9,990 nucleotides of DNA from Saprospiraceae bacterium (lineage in GTDB: Bacteria > Bacteroidota > Bacteroidia > Chitinophagales > Saprospiraceae). The stretch's first letter is position 1; each line of letters opens with the position of its first letter. The stretch covers positions 1 to 9,990 of the forward strand of contig JALVEF010000306.1 of assembly GCA_027031185.1 (NCBI GenBank), given 5' to 3'. The position numbers and the translations under genes were made by a program. Below, one piece after another: positions 1 through 7,516 of this stretch. The notes beneath the pieces were generated by a model, which was not told the DNA's origin, did not search any database, and saw nothing but the letters and a program-made list of their open reading frames with translations.

Positions 1-85
1 CGAAAATTTTTGCTTCAACAGGAACAAAAATGCCTATTTTATCCCTAAAAACAGGAGCACCTAAACAGTTACCTTCAGATATTGG

Positions 86-114
86 TCCAATCGCCGCCGG
101 CGGCGGCGATTGGA
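86..114. repeat. Perfect 13-bp GC-rich inverted repeat (hairpin) upstream of the permease start
   Basis: Arm TCCAATCGCCGCC (86-98) is the exact reverse complement of GGCGGCGATTGGA (102-114), with a 3-base GGC loop. It ends 23 bases before the favoured permease start at 138. No T-run follows, so it is not a standard intrinsic terminator. In the reading frame of the permease it would be translated as part of a Gly/Ala-rich stretch if translation began at 30 or further upstream. It could be a leader RNA structure, an operator, or the relic of a short interspersed palindrome. The structure is directly visible; the role is unknown. Confidence 0.85.
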
Positions 115-137
115 GACAAGTGTCTATATTTACGCCG

Positions 138-1352
138 ATGAATCTCCCGGGGAAAATAGCGCTGAAGTACGTCTTTTCGAAGAAAAAGACCAATGCCATT
201 CACATCATATCAGGTGTGACGGTGTTCGGCATATCGATCGGTACGGCGGCTCTGCTGCTCGTGCTGGCGGTATTCAACGGCTTTGAGGACTTGTTGGGCA
301 CGCTGTTCGGTTATTTTAATCCGGATATCAAAATAGAGGTCCGGCAAGGCAAGTTTTTTCCGGTGGACCGCACGACGCTGGAGGCGATACGTCATATCCC
401 GGGGGTGGAGCATGCGAGTGTGACGATTGAGGAAGTGGCTTTTTTTGAATACGAGAAAAGCCAGGACTTCGGCACTATCAAAGGGGTAGATAGTGCGTTT
501 CATCTGATCAACCACATTGACTCCACGATACTGGACGGGACCTATACGCTGCGCAAGGGTCAAAAGTATTATATCGTGTTGGGCGCCGGTCTTGCCACCA
601 AGCTGTCTTTGTCGGGACTGGATCCATTTAAGACGATACAGGTCTATATGCCGGTATTAAAGCGAAAGAGCTTCGGCAAGCGGTTTCGGTCACGGTTTGC
701 GATTCCGGCCGGCATTTTTCAAATAGAGGACGATGTAGATGTCCAATATGCTTTGGCTGACCTGACGTTTGTACGCGAGTTGCTGGGGCGTCCAGACCAG
801 GCATCAGCTATTGAGCTGGGTGTTTCACCGGACGCGTCACGTGCAAAGGTCAAAGCGGCGCTGAAAGCCCTATTGGGAGAGGACTTCACTTACAAAGACC
901 GATACGAACAAAATGAGGCCTTTTTTAAGATCATGCGGCTGGAACGCTGGATGTACTACGCCATTATCAGCTTAGCCATGGTACTTGTCGCCTTTAATAT
1001 GATAGGCAGTTTGTGGATGACGGTGCTGGAAAAGCGGGCGGACATCGCCCTGTTGCAAGCCACGGGCATGCAGGGCCGCGATGTTTTTAGAGTCTTTTTT
1101 TTCCAGGGCATGGTTCTGCTGGGCATGGGGATCATGCTAGGCTTTATCCTGGCGACAGTTATTTATATGATACATCTGAGATACGGGATTGTGCATATCC
1201 CAGCGGGATTTGCTACAGACCGGTACCCCATGAGCATGCGGTGGGTGGATTTCCCCGTAGTAGGTTTGACCGTACTGGCAATCGGTGCGGTAGCTGCCTA
1301 CTTTCCCGCCCGGAAAGCGCGGGAGATCCGGCCCACGGATATCAGGCGTTGA
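138..1352 (+). CDS. ABC transporter permease, LolC/LolE/FtsX-MacB type
   Basis: This is an inner-membrane permease of the lipoprotein-release (LolCDE) or MacB-like ABC family, which couples a separate ATPase to extraction or export of envelope substrates. From the start at 138 it has 404 residues, the usual family length. The N-terminus has the family pattern of a basic segment (YVFSKKKTN) then a first membrane helix at about 22-47 ending in VFNGFE. A periplasmic domain follows (about 50-265), then three helices at about 271-296, 320-347 and 370-392. The cytoplasmic loop EKRADIALLQATGMQ (298-312) and the C-terminal ARKAREIRPT (391-400) are typical of FtsX-fold permeases. The same frame has an ATG at 30 and stays open to base 3 of the window, so a longer N-terminus cannot be excluded. 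I chose 138 because homologues begin with this short amphipathic lead and the 36 extra residues look unlike it. No ATPase gene is in the window. LolC versus LolE versus another exporter cannot be decided. Confidence 0.85.
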   Translation: MNLPGKIALKYVFSKKKTNAIHIISGVTVFGISIGTAALLLVLAVFNGFEDLLGTLFGYFNPDIKIEVRQGKFFPVDRTTLEAIRHIPGVEHASVTIEEVAFFEYEKSQDFGTIKGVDSAFHLINHIDSTILDGTYTLRKGQKYYIVLGAGLATKLSLSGLDPFKTIQVYMPVLKRKSFGKRFRSRFAIPAGIFQIEDDVDVQYALADLTFVRELLGRPDQASAIELGVSPDASRAKVKAALKALLGEDFTYKDRYEQNEAFFKIMRLERWMYYAIISLAMVLVAFNMIGSLWMTVLEKRADIALLQATGMQGRDVFRVFFFQGMVLLGMGIMLGFILATVIYMIHLRYGIVHIPAGFATDRYPMSMRWVDFPVVGLTVLAIGAVAAYFPARKAREIRPTDIRR

Positions 1353-1391
1353 GCTGGAGGATGGGCGTGCGATGGTCCCACCCCCGAAATG

Positions 1392-3491
1392 TTACATCCG
1401 GATATCTTCGGCTATATGGAGGGCTTCAAAAATGTAGGGATCCTTTTTGACGGATTTCAGCCAGTCTTCGTTGCGCTGAATATTGGCCGAATCTTTTTGG
1501 ATTTCCGGCATGTCTTCGGGGAGGTTGTGAATTTCAAAATCCGGGATTTCGGTCATGATTTTTTCGTACATTTTTGATGTCTCTTCCTGCACGCGCTCAA
1601 AAGCGCGGTACGAATCAAACTCAAGCGAGACGACGGAGCTGTCGCGCAGTTTTTTATAGCGGCGGGCATTCTCATCAATCTTGGCAAAGACCGGATTATC
1701 GGCGATACGCTGTGCACTCTTGTGCATCACCTCCTTTTTGTTTTTGATGGTGTAGAGTTTTTCATAGGAGACCGGGTCAATCTGAGTCCATGGAAGCGGA
1801 AACTCCATTTCTCGTTCGCCTTTTTCGATATAGGCGAAATCATCGGGGAGGACGATATCTGAGTGGACACCACGCAATTGGGTGGATCCACCATTGATGC
1901 GATAAAACTTTTGGATGGTGAGCTTCAGATCGCCCAGGGGCTGCACGCGCTTGGGTACCCCCCTGTCCAGGGAGAGAAAACTCTGCACGGTACCTTTGCC
2001 GAAAGTCGCCTCGCTGCCAACGATAATGGCTCGGTCATAGTCCTGCATAGCGGCAGCCAGAATCTCAGATGCGGATGCGCTAAACTCGTTGACCAGTATC
2101 ACGAGCGGCTTATCAAATAAGATTTCCGGATCTTCGTCTGCCAAGATGCGCGGTTTGCGATAGCGGGGCTTGATCTGAACCACCGGCCCGGAAGGGATAA
2201 ACAGGCCGGCGATTTTGACGACATCACGGAGCGATCCGCCGCCATTGTTGCGCAAATCCAGGACAATACCTTTGACGCCGGCCTTTTTCAGTTTGTTTAT
2301 TTCTTTGGCCATATCCACGGCACTGCTCGTCCCGTTGGTTCTATTGAAATCCACATAAAACTTGGGGAGCTTGATATATCCATAGGGATCCCCACCTTTG
2401 TCTTTGATGATAAGCGACTTGGCAAAAGATTCTTTGGTGATGACCAGGTCACGCACAATGGTGACCTTTTTTGTGGAGCCATCTTTCTTGCGCACGTAAA
2501 GCGTCACTTTTGTGCCTTTTTTTCCGCGGATGATCTTGACCACATCATTAATGTCCCAGCCGGATATGTCCACCGGCTCCTCGCCTTCCTGCTGCACAAA
2601 TTCAATGATATCGTCGGCTTCGAGTTCTTTGCCTTTCCAGGCCGGCCCCCCGACGATGATGCTGACGATCGTAGTTTTGTCGCCATCGGACTGGAGCCGG
2701 GCCCCAATGCCTTCCAATGCTCCGGACATGCCAATGTCAAAATTTTCTTTGTCAATCGGCTTGAAATAGCCGGTGTGCGGATCAAAGGCATTGGTAATGG
2801 TATTGAGAAACATGCTCAAATTGTCCCATCGCTTGCGCTTGCGTAGCCTTTTAAACCACTTTTTGAAGTCGCGCAGGGTCTTTTCTCGGGCTTCTTTTTC
2901 CAACTGGGCTACATCGGATTTGACAGAGTCGGCCGGCCAGTTTTCCTGTTCATCCAGTTTGTCGGATATTTTAGTGATCACCCTGTATTCCAGCATTTTG
3001 CGCCAGCGCTCTTTGAGTTCATCGTCATTGGCCGCAAAGTCCACTTTGTCCGGGTCGGTCTCGAAATATTCCTCGTCCGTAAGCTGCAGCGGCTTAGACA
3101 GGATCTCTTCAAAGTATTTCTCCGTTTTGTCAATGGCATTGGAGAAGATGGCCTGAGACCAGTTGAAAAACTCAAAATTGCCTTTGACGGATTCATCATC
3201 AATAAGATGGCGGTATTTGGCCAGTTCCCGGAGGTCATTTTTGGTGAGAAAGCGCTTGCCGCCGTCCAGGCGTTTGATGTACAAGTCAAACACTCTTTCG
3301 GAAAACTTGTCGTCAATGTCAATGGGCTTAAAGTGGAGCTGCTCCAGGCGGGAGAGCATCGTCTGGATCAGTATTTTTTCCTTTTCCTCTTGGCTTACCG
3401 GTGGGCCATATTGCTTGTACAGGAATGAAGCAAGCAAAAGGACCGTCAGGATGGAAAAGAATATATTGCGCATTTTACGTGATTTTTTCAT
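1392..3491 (-). CDS. prc: Carboxy-terminal processing protease (tail-specific protease), S41A family
   Basis: This periplasmic, membrane-anchored serine protease of the Prc/Tsp type trims or degrades envelope proteins from their C-termini. From the start at 3491 it has 699 residues, the size of full-length Prc. Order: an uncleaved signal anchor (about 9-26), an N-terminal TSP domain (about 35-250), a PDZ domain (about 255-338), the S41 protease core (about 370-550) and a C-terminal Prc domain (about 560-699). The active site is clear: in FSASASEI the middle Ser (S473) is the nucleophile, and K499 in TFGKGTVQ is the general base. LDLRNNGGG (about 411-419) and FYRINGGSTQLRGVHSDI are further family signatures. 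An in-frame ATG 17 codons upstream (3542) and another 6 codons downstream (3473) are possible; 3491 gives a basic lead (MKKSRK) before the hydrophobic helix. It converges on the permease gene with 39 bp between stops and diverges from tadA. No clear promoter or terminator was found. Confidence 0.93.
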   Translation of the reverse strand: MKKSRKMRNIFFSILTVLLLASFLYKQYGPPVSQEEKEKILIQTMLSRLEQLHFKPIDIDDKFSERVFDLYIKRLDGGKRFLTKNDLRELAKYRHLIDDESVKGNFEFFNWSQAIFSNAIDKTEKYFEEILSKPLQLTDEEYFETDPDKVDFAANDDELKERWRKMLEYRVITKISDKLDEQENWPADSVKSDVAQLEKEAREKTLRDFKKWFKRLRKRKRWDNLSMFLNTITNAFDPHTGYFKPIDKENFDIGMSGALEGIGARLQSDGDKTTIVSIIVGGPAWKGKELEADDIIEFVQQEGEEPVDISGWDINDVVKIIRGKKGTKVTLYVRKKDGSTKKVTIVRDLVITKESFAKSLIIKDKGGDPYGYIKLPKFYVDFNRTNGTSSAVDMAKEINKLKKAGVKGIVLDLRNNGGGSLRDVVKIAGLFIPSGPVVQIKPRYRKPRILADEDPEILFDKPLVILVNEFSASASEILAAAMQDYDRAIIVGSEATFGKGTVQSFLSLDRGVPKRVQPLGDLKLTIQKFYRINGGSTQLRGVHSDIVLPDDFAYIEKGEREMEFPLPWTQIDPVSYEKLYTIKNKKEVMHKSAQRIADNPVFAKIDENARRYKKLRDSSVVSLEFDSYRAFERVQEETSKMYEKIMTEIPDFEIHNLPEDMPEIQKDSANIQRNEDWLKSVKKDPYIFEALHIAEDIRM

Positions 3492-3715
3492 GAGCCTTTG
3501 TTCACAAAAGAAGGGGCAGAAACTGCTCCTGTTTGCATTCATTCTTTACAACGCAATTGTATGCAAAAAGTGCGCATAAAACCCAAAAAGAGCTTCAAAA
3601 ATTGCCTGATGAGCTTGCCGGATATGGTTGATGCGGCTTATTTGAGCGGGAAATGATGTCAGCCGGTGATAATGTAATGCGCCGATACAAATCCGCAGGT
3701 TAGGGGATGAAGTCG

Positions 3716-3723
3716 TATCTTTG
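3716..3723 (+). promoter_or_regulatory. Bacteroidota -7 box for tadA
   Basis: TATCTTTG matches the Bacteroidota sigma-A -7 consensus TAnnTTTG exactly and lies 13 bases before the tadA ATG at 3737, implying a leader of about ten bases. It also argues against the in-frame ATG at 3707, which lies upstream of the likely transcription start. No convincing TTTG or TTG -33 box is seen at 19-21 bases upstream. Confidence 0.6.
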
Positions 3724-3736
3724 CAGAAAAGAATAC

Positions 3737-4186
3737 ATGATCACAGCATTGGGTGATGAGCATTTTATGAGGATGGCACTGGCGGAGGCCGAGAAGGCGC
3801 GACAGTCCGGCGAGGTGCCGGTAGGAGCTGTGATAGTCTGCAACAATGTCGTGGTAGCGCGGGCACACAACCAGACGGAAATCCTTCACGATGTAACGGC
3901 ACATGCAGAGATGCTGGCCCTGACGGCGGCAGCCGGGTATCTGGGTGGCAAGTATTTGACGGACTGCACGCTATTCGTCACGCTGGAGCCTTGTCCCATG
4001 TGTGCCGGTGCGCTACATTGGGCCCAGATCGGCAGAATTGTGTATGGTGCCAGTGATGACAAAAGAGGGTATTGCCGTTTTGGGCGGGAGATGCTGCACC
4101 CCAAAACCAAAGTAGAATTTGGCGTATTGCACGATGAGTGCCAGGATATATTGCAGCACTTTTTCCGCAAGAAGCGGCTTTGGTAA
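3737..4186 (+). CDS. tadA: tRNA-specific adenosine deaminase
   Basis: TadA deaminates the wobble adenosine (A34) of tRNA-Arg(ACG) to inosine so that one tRNA reads several Arg codons; it acts in the cytoplasm as a zinc-dependent homodimer. The 149-residue product is full length. The zinc and catalytic residues of the cytidine/deoxycytidylate deaminase fold are present: HAE (H56, catalytic E58) and PCPMC (C86, C89). The N-terminal EHFMRMALAEAEKA and GEVPVGAVIV, and the RNA-side ASDDKRG (105-111), match TadA better than generic guanine or cytosine deaminases. The start at 3737 is favoured over 3707 because homologues begin just before the EHFM helix and a promoter box lies between the two ATGs. 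The gene is divergent from prc and ends 20 bp before the mevalonate genes, with no terminator seen between them, so it may be their first cistron. Confidence 0.92.
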   Translation: MITALGDEHFMRMALAEAEKARQSGEVPVGAVIVCNNVVVARAHNQTEILHDVTAHAEMLALTAAAGYLGGKYLTDCTLFVTLEPCPMCAGALHWAQIGRIVYGASDDKRGYCRFGREMLHPKTKVEFGVLHDECQDILQHFFRKKRLW

Positions 4187-4206
4187 CAGTGTAGCACTTT
4201 TGCAAA

Positions 4207-5256
4207 ATGGATCCATCCAAGCAAAATCCGGATACACAAGGTCCGCTTCGCAAGCAAGACCACATAGACCTTGCCTTTGAGGCCCGAGTGGCCTACACCG
4301 AATTGGACAAACGATTCTATTATGAACCCCTGCTGGCCGGGCATCCTGATGGAAGCGAGGACATCGGTCTGAACTTTGCCGGCAAACGGATGGATGCCCC
4401 GATTTGGGTGTCCAGCATGACAGGGGGAGCGGCACGGGCGTATGATATCAACCGGCGCCTGGCGCGTGTGGTGCGAACGTTCAAGTTGGGTATGGGACTG
4501 GGCTCATGCCGGCATCTGCTCTTTGATGACCGGTATCTGCAAGATTTTGACTTGCGGCACGAGGTGGGAGACCAGCCCTTTTATGGCAATTTAGGTATTG
4601 CTCAGGTGGAGCAGCTCATTGCAGGCGGTGGTGCACACAAAATTGAGAATCTGGTGAAAAGGCTGCAGCTGGACGGTATGATCATACACGTCAATCCATT
4701 GCAAGAATGGATACAGCCGGAGGGAGATCGCATCCAATCGCCGCCAATAGACACGATTCGGCGACTGCTGGATCGCTTCCCGGACCTGTCGCTCATTGTT
4801 AAAGAAGTGGGGCAGGGATTCGGTCCGGCAAGTATGGAAGCACTGATCAATTTGCCGCTGGAAGCCATCGAATTTGGCGCCGCAGGAGGGACCAACTTCG
4901 CTAAGCTGGAATCCATGCGTCGTGCATCCGGTTTGTCCGGTCAAGTGCCCCCGCTTGCCACCATCGGCCACAGTGCCCCGGAAATGCTGGACTTTTTGGA
5001 GACTCTCATCCTGGACAAGGGCAAGACTTTTCGGCCCCATGCCGTCATCGTCTCCGGAGGCATCCAAAACTTTCTGGACGGATACTACGTGGTACAACGT
5101 GCGCCGGTGTCGGCCCTGTACGGACAAGCCTCTGCTTTCCTAAGCCGGGCGGCAAGCGACTACTCGAGTTTGCGGGATTTCGTATCTTCGCAGGTTGAGG
5201 GCCTTCGTCTGGCCACCAAAATACTGAGAATTCGGGAGCGCAAAAGGGATCGGTAA
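4207..5256 (+). CDS. fni: Isopentenyl-diphosphate delta-isomerase, type 2 (FMN-dependent)
   Basis: This enzyme interconverts IPP and DMAPP using reduced FMN and Mg2+, the step that supplies the primer for isoprenoid chains. It is cytosolic and has the usual length of 349 residues. Visible type 2 signatures are the N-terminal RKQDHIDLA (15-23), SSMTGG (69-74, FMN site), GMGLGS (95-100), HVNPLQEWIQPEGD (161-174, with family active-site positions H161, N163, Q166 and E167), KEVGQGFG (199-206), GAAGGTNF (224-231) and SGGI (283-286, FMN phosphate site). It starts 20 bp after tadA. Its TAA stop at 5254-5256 shares one base with the ATG of the reductase. A near-consensus -7 sequence (CACTTTTG, 4195-4202) sits just ahead of the ATG but is only a partial match. 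A different FMN barrel oxidoreductase is unlikely given these motifs and the mevalonate neighbours. Confidence 0.92.
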   Translation: MDPSKQNPDTQGPLRKQDHIDLAFEARVAYTELDKRFYYEPLLAGHPDGSEDIGLNFAGKRMDAPIWVSSMTGGAARAYDINRRLARVVRTFKLGMGLGSCRHLLFDDRYLQDFDLRHEVGDQPFYGNLGIAQVEQLIAGGGAHKIENLVKRLQLDGMIIHVNPLQEWIQPEGDRIQSPPIDTIRRLLDRFPDLSLIVKEVGQGFGPASMEALINLPLEAIEFGAAGGTNFAKLESMRRASGLSGQVPPLATIGHSAPEMLDFLETLILDKGKTFRPHAVIVSGGIQNFLDGYYVVQRAPVSALYGQASAFLSRAASDYSSLRDFVSSQVEGLRLATKILRIRERKRDR

Positions 5257-6566
5257 TGGGCGAGTATATCAGTGGGTTTTCGAAACTCTCGAAAACGGAA
5301 AAGATCGAATGGCTGCGGCGGTACACACATTCCACGCCGGACTTTTCGGTGCTGGACGCATCCGGTGAAAAAGAACAAAAAATCATCGAAGGTCTGTCCG
5401 AAAACGTCATCGGGCGATATGCGCTTCCCTACTCCATCGTACCCAACTTTTTGATCAATGGCAGGTACTACAATGTCCCGATGGTGACGGAGGAGAGTTC
5501 CGTGGTGGCTGCAGCCGCGGCTGCGGCCAAGTTTTGGGCACAGCGCGGCGGTATCAAGACGGAAGTCCTCGGGAATACAAAGCTTGGGCAAATTCACTTT
5601 ACCTGGAGCGGGCCCCGGCAAGTATTGGAGACTATGTGGGATGAGCTGGTGCAGCTCTTTATGGAAGTGACAGAAGAACTGACCGCCAATATGCGTGCAC
5701 GGGGGGGCGGTATCAAAGACATTAGTCTCAAATCCTTTGAGGATATCGCTCCGGAGTATTACCAGATTTTGGTTGGGTTTGATACCAAGGACTCCATGGG
5801 GGCCAACTTCATCAACTCCGTGCTGGAACGAATCGGGGAGGTGTTTGAGGACTTTATCGGCAGTGACCCGCGGCTGGCGGATTGGGATTTGGAGGTCATC
5901 ATGTGCATTTTGTCCAATTATGCACCGGACTGCCGGGTACGGGCGTCCGTGACTTGTTCCTTGACAGAGCAGCAGCTGCCCGGCTGCGGGCAAGACGACA
6001 GTATGGCCTTTGCCAAGAAGTTTGAAAAGGCGATCCGCATTGCGGAGATGGACGTGTATCGGGCCACGACACACAACAAAGGCATTTTCAATGGCGTGGA
6101 TGCTGTGGTCATTGCCACCGGCAATGACTTTCGCGCCGTGGAGGCCTGTGGCCATGCCTACGCAGCGCGAGACGGGCAGTACCGGAGCCTGAGCCGGTGC
6201 CGGGTGACAGAGGACCGTTTCCATTTTTGGCTTGAAATTCCCCTGACAGTGGGCACCGTGGGGGGATTGACCAAATTGCATCCCCTGGCCAAGTTTTCCC
6301 TGGAGCTATTGGGGCATCCCACCGCAGAGGAGCTCATGCAAATCATAGCGGCGGTGGGTCTGATGCAGAATTTTGCTGCCGTGCGCTCGTTGGTAACGAC
6401 CGGCATCCAACACGGCCACATGAAGATGCACTTGACAAACATCGTCAATCACTTGGAGGCCAGCCCGCAAGAGACCGAGCGGATACTGGATCATTTCAAG
6501 GACAAGAAGGTCAGTTTTACTGCGGTGCGTAATTATTTGGAACAACTTCGCAGAGAAAAAGTCTGA
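5256..6566 (+). CDS. Hydroxymethylglutaryl-CoA reductase, class II type
   Basis: This cytosolic enzyme interconverts HMG-CoA and mevalonate with two equivalents of NAD(P)H. The 436-residue protein lacks a membrane anchor and resembles the bacterial class II form. It opens with the family pattern of ENVIGRYALPYSIVPNFLING (50-69) and VTEESSVVAAA (78-88), which contains the catalytic Glu at 79 or 80. DSMGANFIN (179-187) is the dinucleotide-binding signature. HNKGIFNG (K275) and ATGNDFRA (D291) carry the catalytic Lys and Asp, spaced 16 residues apart as in the Pseudomonas mevalonii enzyme. HGHMKMHL (386-393) supplies the catalytic His, probably H388. An alanine run at 84-90 sits where homologues have a similar small-residue helix. 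The gene overlaps the isomerase stop and the kinase start by one base each, implying translational coupling. With an isomerase and kinase beside it, a biosynthetic direction is more likely than mevalonate degradation. Cofactor preference cannot be read from the sequence. Confidence 0.94.
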   Translation: MGEYISGFSKLSKTEKIEWLRRYTHSTPDFSVLDASGEKEQKIIEGLSENVIGRYALPYSIVPNFLINGRYYNVPMVTEESSVVAAAAAAAKFWAQRGGIKTEVLGNTKLGQIHFTWSGPRQVLETMWDELVQLFMEVTEELTANMRARGGGIKDISLKSFEDIAPEYYQILVGFDTKDSMGANFINSVLERIGEVFEDFIGSDPRLADWDLEVIMCILSNYAPDCRVRASVTCSLTEQQLPGCGQDDSMAFAKKFEKAIRIAEMDVYRATTHNKGIFNGVDAVVIATGNDFRAVEACGHAYAARDGQYRSLSRCRVTEDRFHFWLEIPLTVGTVGGLTKLHPLAKFSLELLGHPTAEELMQIIAAVGLMQNFAAVRSLVTTGIQHGHMKMHLTNIVNHLEASPQETERILDHFKDKKVSFTAVRNYLEQLRREKV

Positions 6567-7498
6567 TGAGCGGCGGACTGCATTTGCGGATGAATGGCAA
6601 GCTGCTGCTGGCCGGGGAGTACTTCGTCCTGGACGGCGGATGGAGTCTGGCCATTCCGACCCGATACGGGCAGTCGTTTGACCTAAGCGACGATCCCCGG
6701 CTGGCTGCCGGTATCCACTGGCGCAGTGTGGATTCAAATGGCGACCTGTGGTTTGAAGCCAGATTGGATGGCCAATGCAGGATTGTGACGGCTACCGACG
6801 CGGACACGGCAAAGAAATTGGAGATTCTCTTGCGCGGTGCGCAAGAGTTGGGTGGCCGGCTGCCCCGCCAAGGCATATCGGTCACCACTCGACTTGACTT
6901 TCCCCGCATCTGGGGTCTGGGCAGTAGTTCGACGTTGGTGGCCGGAGTGGCCCGCCTGTTTGGAGTGGACGCGCTTCGGTTGTCGGACGTCAGCTTCGGG
7001 GGCTCGGGGTATGATGTGGCCTGCGCGGAGCGTCGCTCGCCCATCCTGTACCGGCGCGGTCCCGCCGGTACAGAGATAAGGTCAATCGCCTTTGAGCCGC
7101 CCGACCGCCGACAGTTGGCCTTTGTGTTTACGGGCCAAAAGCAAGACAGCCGGCAGGCTATCGCACACTACCGGAGACAGCCGGGCAGGACCGTAGTCAT
7201 ACCGCAGATAAATGCATGGGTAACTCACCTGGCCCGCACGAAAGATACGGCGGAGTTTGAAAATCTACTCGGCGCATTGGAGCTGCTCACAGCCCGCACG
7301 CTGGGCCTTGACCCGGTGGCGAGACGCTTTCCGGATTTTAAGGGTACACTCAAGTCTCTGGGAGCCTGGGGCGGTGACTTCATACTGGCTGTCTCGGCTG
7401 AAGGATGGGAATACATCCGCCGCTACTTTGCGCACAAGCAGTTGGACACGGTGTTGACCTACGATGAGATGGCACACCCCGGTGCCGAAGAACCATGA
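6566..7498 (+). CDS. GHMP kinase, GYDIA family (probable mevalonate-pathway kinase)
   Basis: This 310-residue protein has the three GHMP-superfamily motifs: GKLLLAGEYFVLDGG (11-25), PRIWGLGSSST (113-123, the ATP phosphate loop) and LGAWGGDFILA (265-275). GGSGYDVA (145-152) is the hallmark of the GYDIA branch found in Bacteroidota, here with Val for Ile. GHMP kinases phosphorylate small alcohols or phosphates such as mevalonate, phosphomevalonate, homoserine and galactose. Its position directly after HMG-CoA reductase, with a one-base overlap (TGATG), points to mevalonate or phosphomevalonate; which one cannot be told from sequence. It is the last gene of the operon and faces the convergent M43-like gene across only 18 bp. 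The family assignment is strong and the substrate is inferred from context. Confidence 0.85.
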   Translation: MSGGLHLRMNGKLLLAGEYFVLDGGWSLAIPTRYGQSFDLSDDPRLAAGIHWRSVDSNGDLWFEARLDGQCRIVTATDADTAKKLEILLRGAQELGGRLPRQGISVTTRLDFPRIWGLGSSSTLVAGVARLFGVDALRLSDVSFGGSGYDVACAERRSPILYRRGPAGTEIRSIAFEPPDRRQLAFVFTGQKQDSRQAIAHYRRQPGRTVVIPQINAWVTHLARTKDTAEFENLLGALELLTARTLGLDPVARRFPDFKGTLKSLGAWGGDFILAVSAEGWEYIRRYFAHKQLDTVLTYDEMAHPGAEEP

Positions 7499-7512
7499 CC
7501 GGCGCCAGCCGG
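7499..7512. terminator. Small GC hairpin in the 18-bp convergent gap; possible weak terminator
   Basis: CCGGC (7499-7503) and GCCGG (7508-7512) form a perfect 5-bp stem around a GCCA loop, filling most of the gap between the kinase stop and the stop of the convergent M43-like gene. No T-run follows on either strand, so it is at best an imperfect bidirectional transcription stop or a 3'-end stabilising hairpin. Confidence 0.3.
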
Positions 7513-7516
7513 CAAA

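Noticed and set aside
1353..1391. Possible bidirectional terminator between the permease and prc stops
   Set aside because: Only a 4-bp TGGG/CCCA pairing is present with no T-run on either strand, too weak to call.
2010..2075. One extra residue between catalytic Ser473 and Lys499 in Prc (26 apart, against 25 in the E. coli enzyme)
   Set aside because: The flanking motifs are intact, and as I recall Bacteroidota Prc proteins have the same one-residue longer loop, so it is not a defect.
3492..3736. The 245-bp divergent region between prc and tadA, checked for small genes, RNA genes and a prc promoter
   Set aside because: No convincing small ORF, tRNA or riboswitch was seen. Minus-strand -7-like sequences (TTCTTTTG at 3512-3505, TACAATTG at 3561-3554) each miss one consensus base and lack a clear -33 partner.
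4188..4201. AGTG-TAG-CACT followed by TTTT between tadA and the isomerase, resembling a miniature terminator
   Set aside because: A 4-bp stem is too short for an intrinsic terminator, and the T-stretch is better explained as part of a partial -7 box.
5511..5524. A 14-bp perfect palindrome, GCAGCCGCGGCTGC, in the HMG-CoA reductase gene
   Set aside because: It arises from a run of alanine codons (GCN) in a conserved helix, so codon composition explains it without a separate role.
5160..6281. A 373-codon open frame on the minus strand, antisense to the HMG-CoA reductase
   Set aside because: The plus-strand reductase has intact catalytic motifs across this span. The antisense product is rich in His, Pro and Arg with no recognisable domain, as expected of a shadow of a GC-rich gene.
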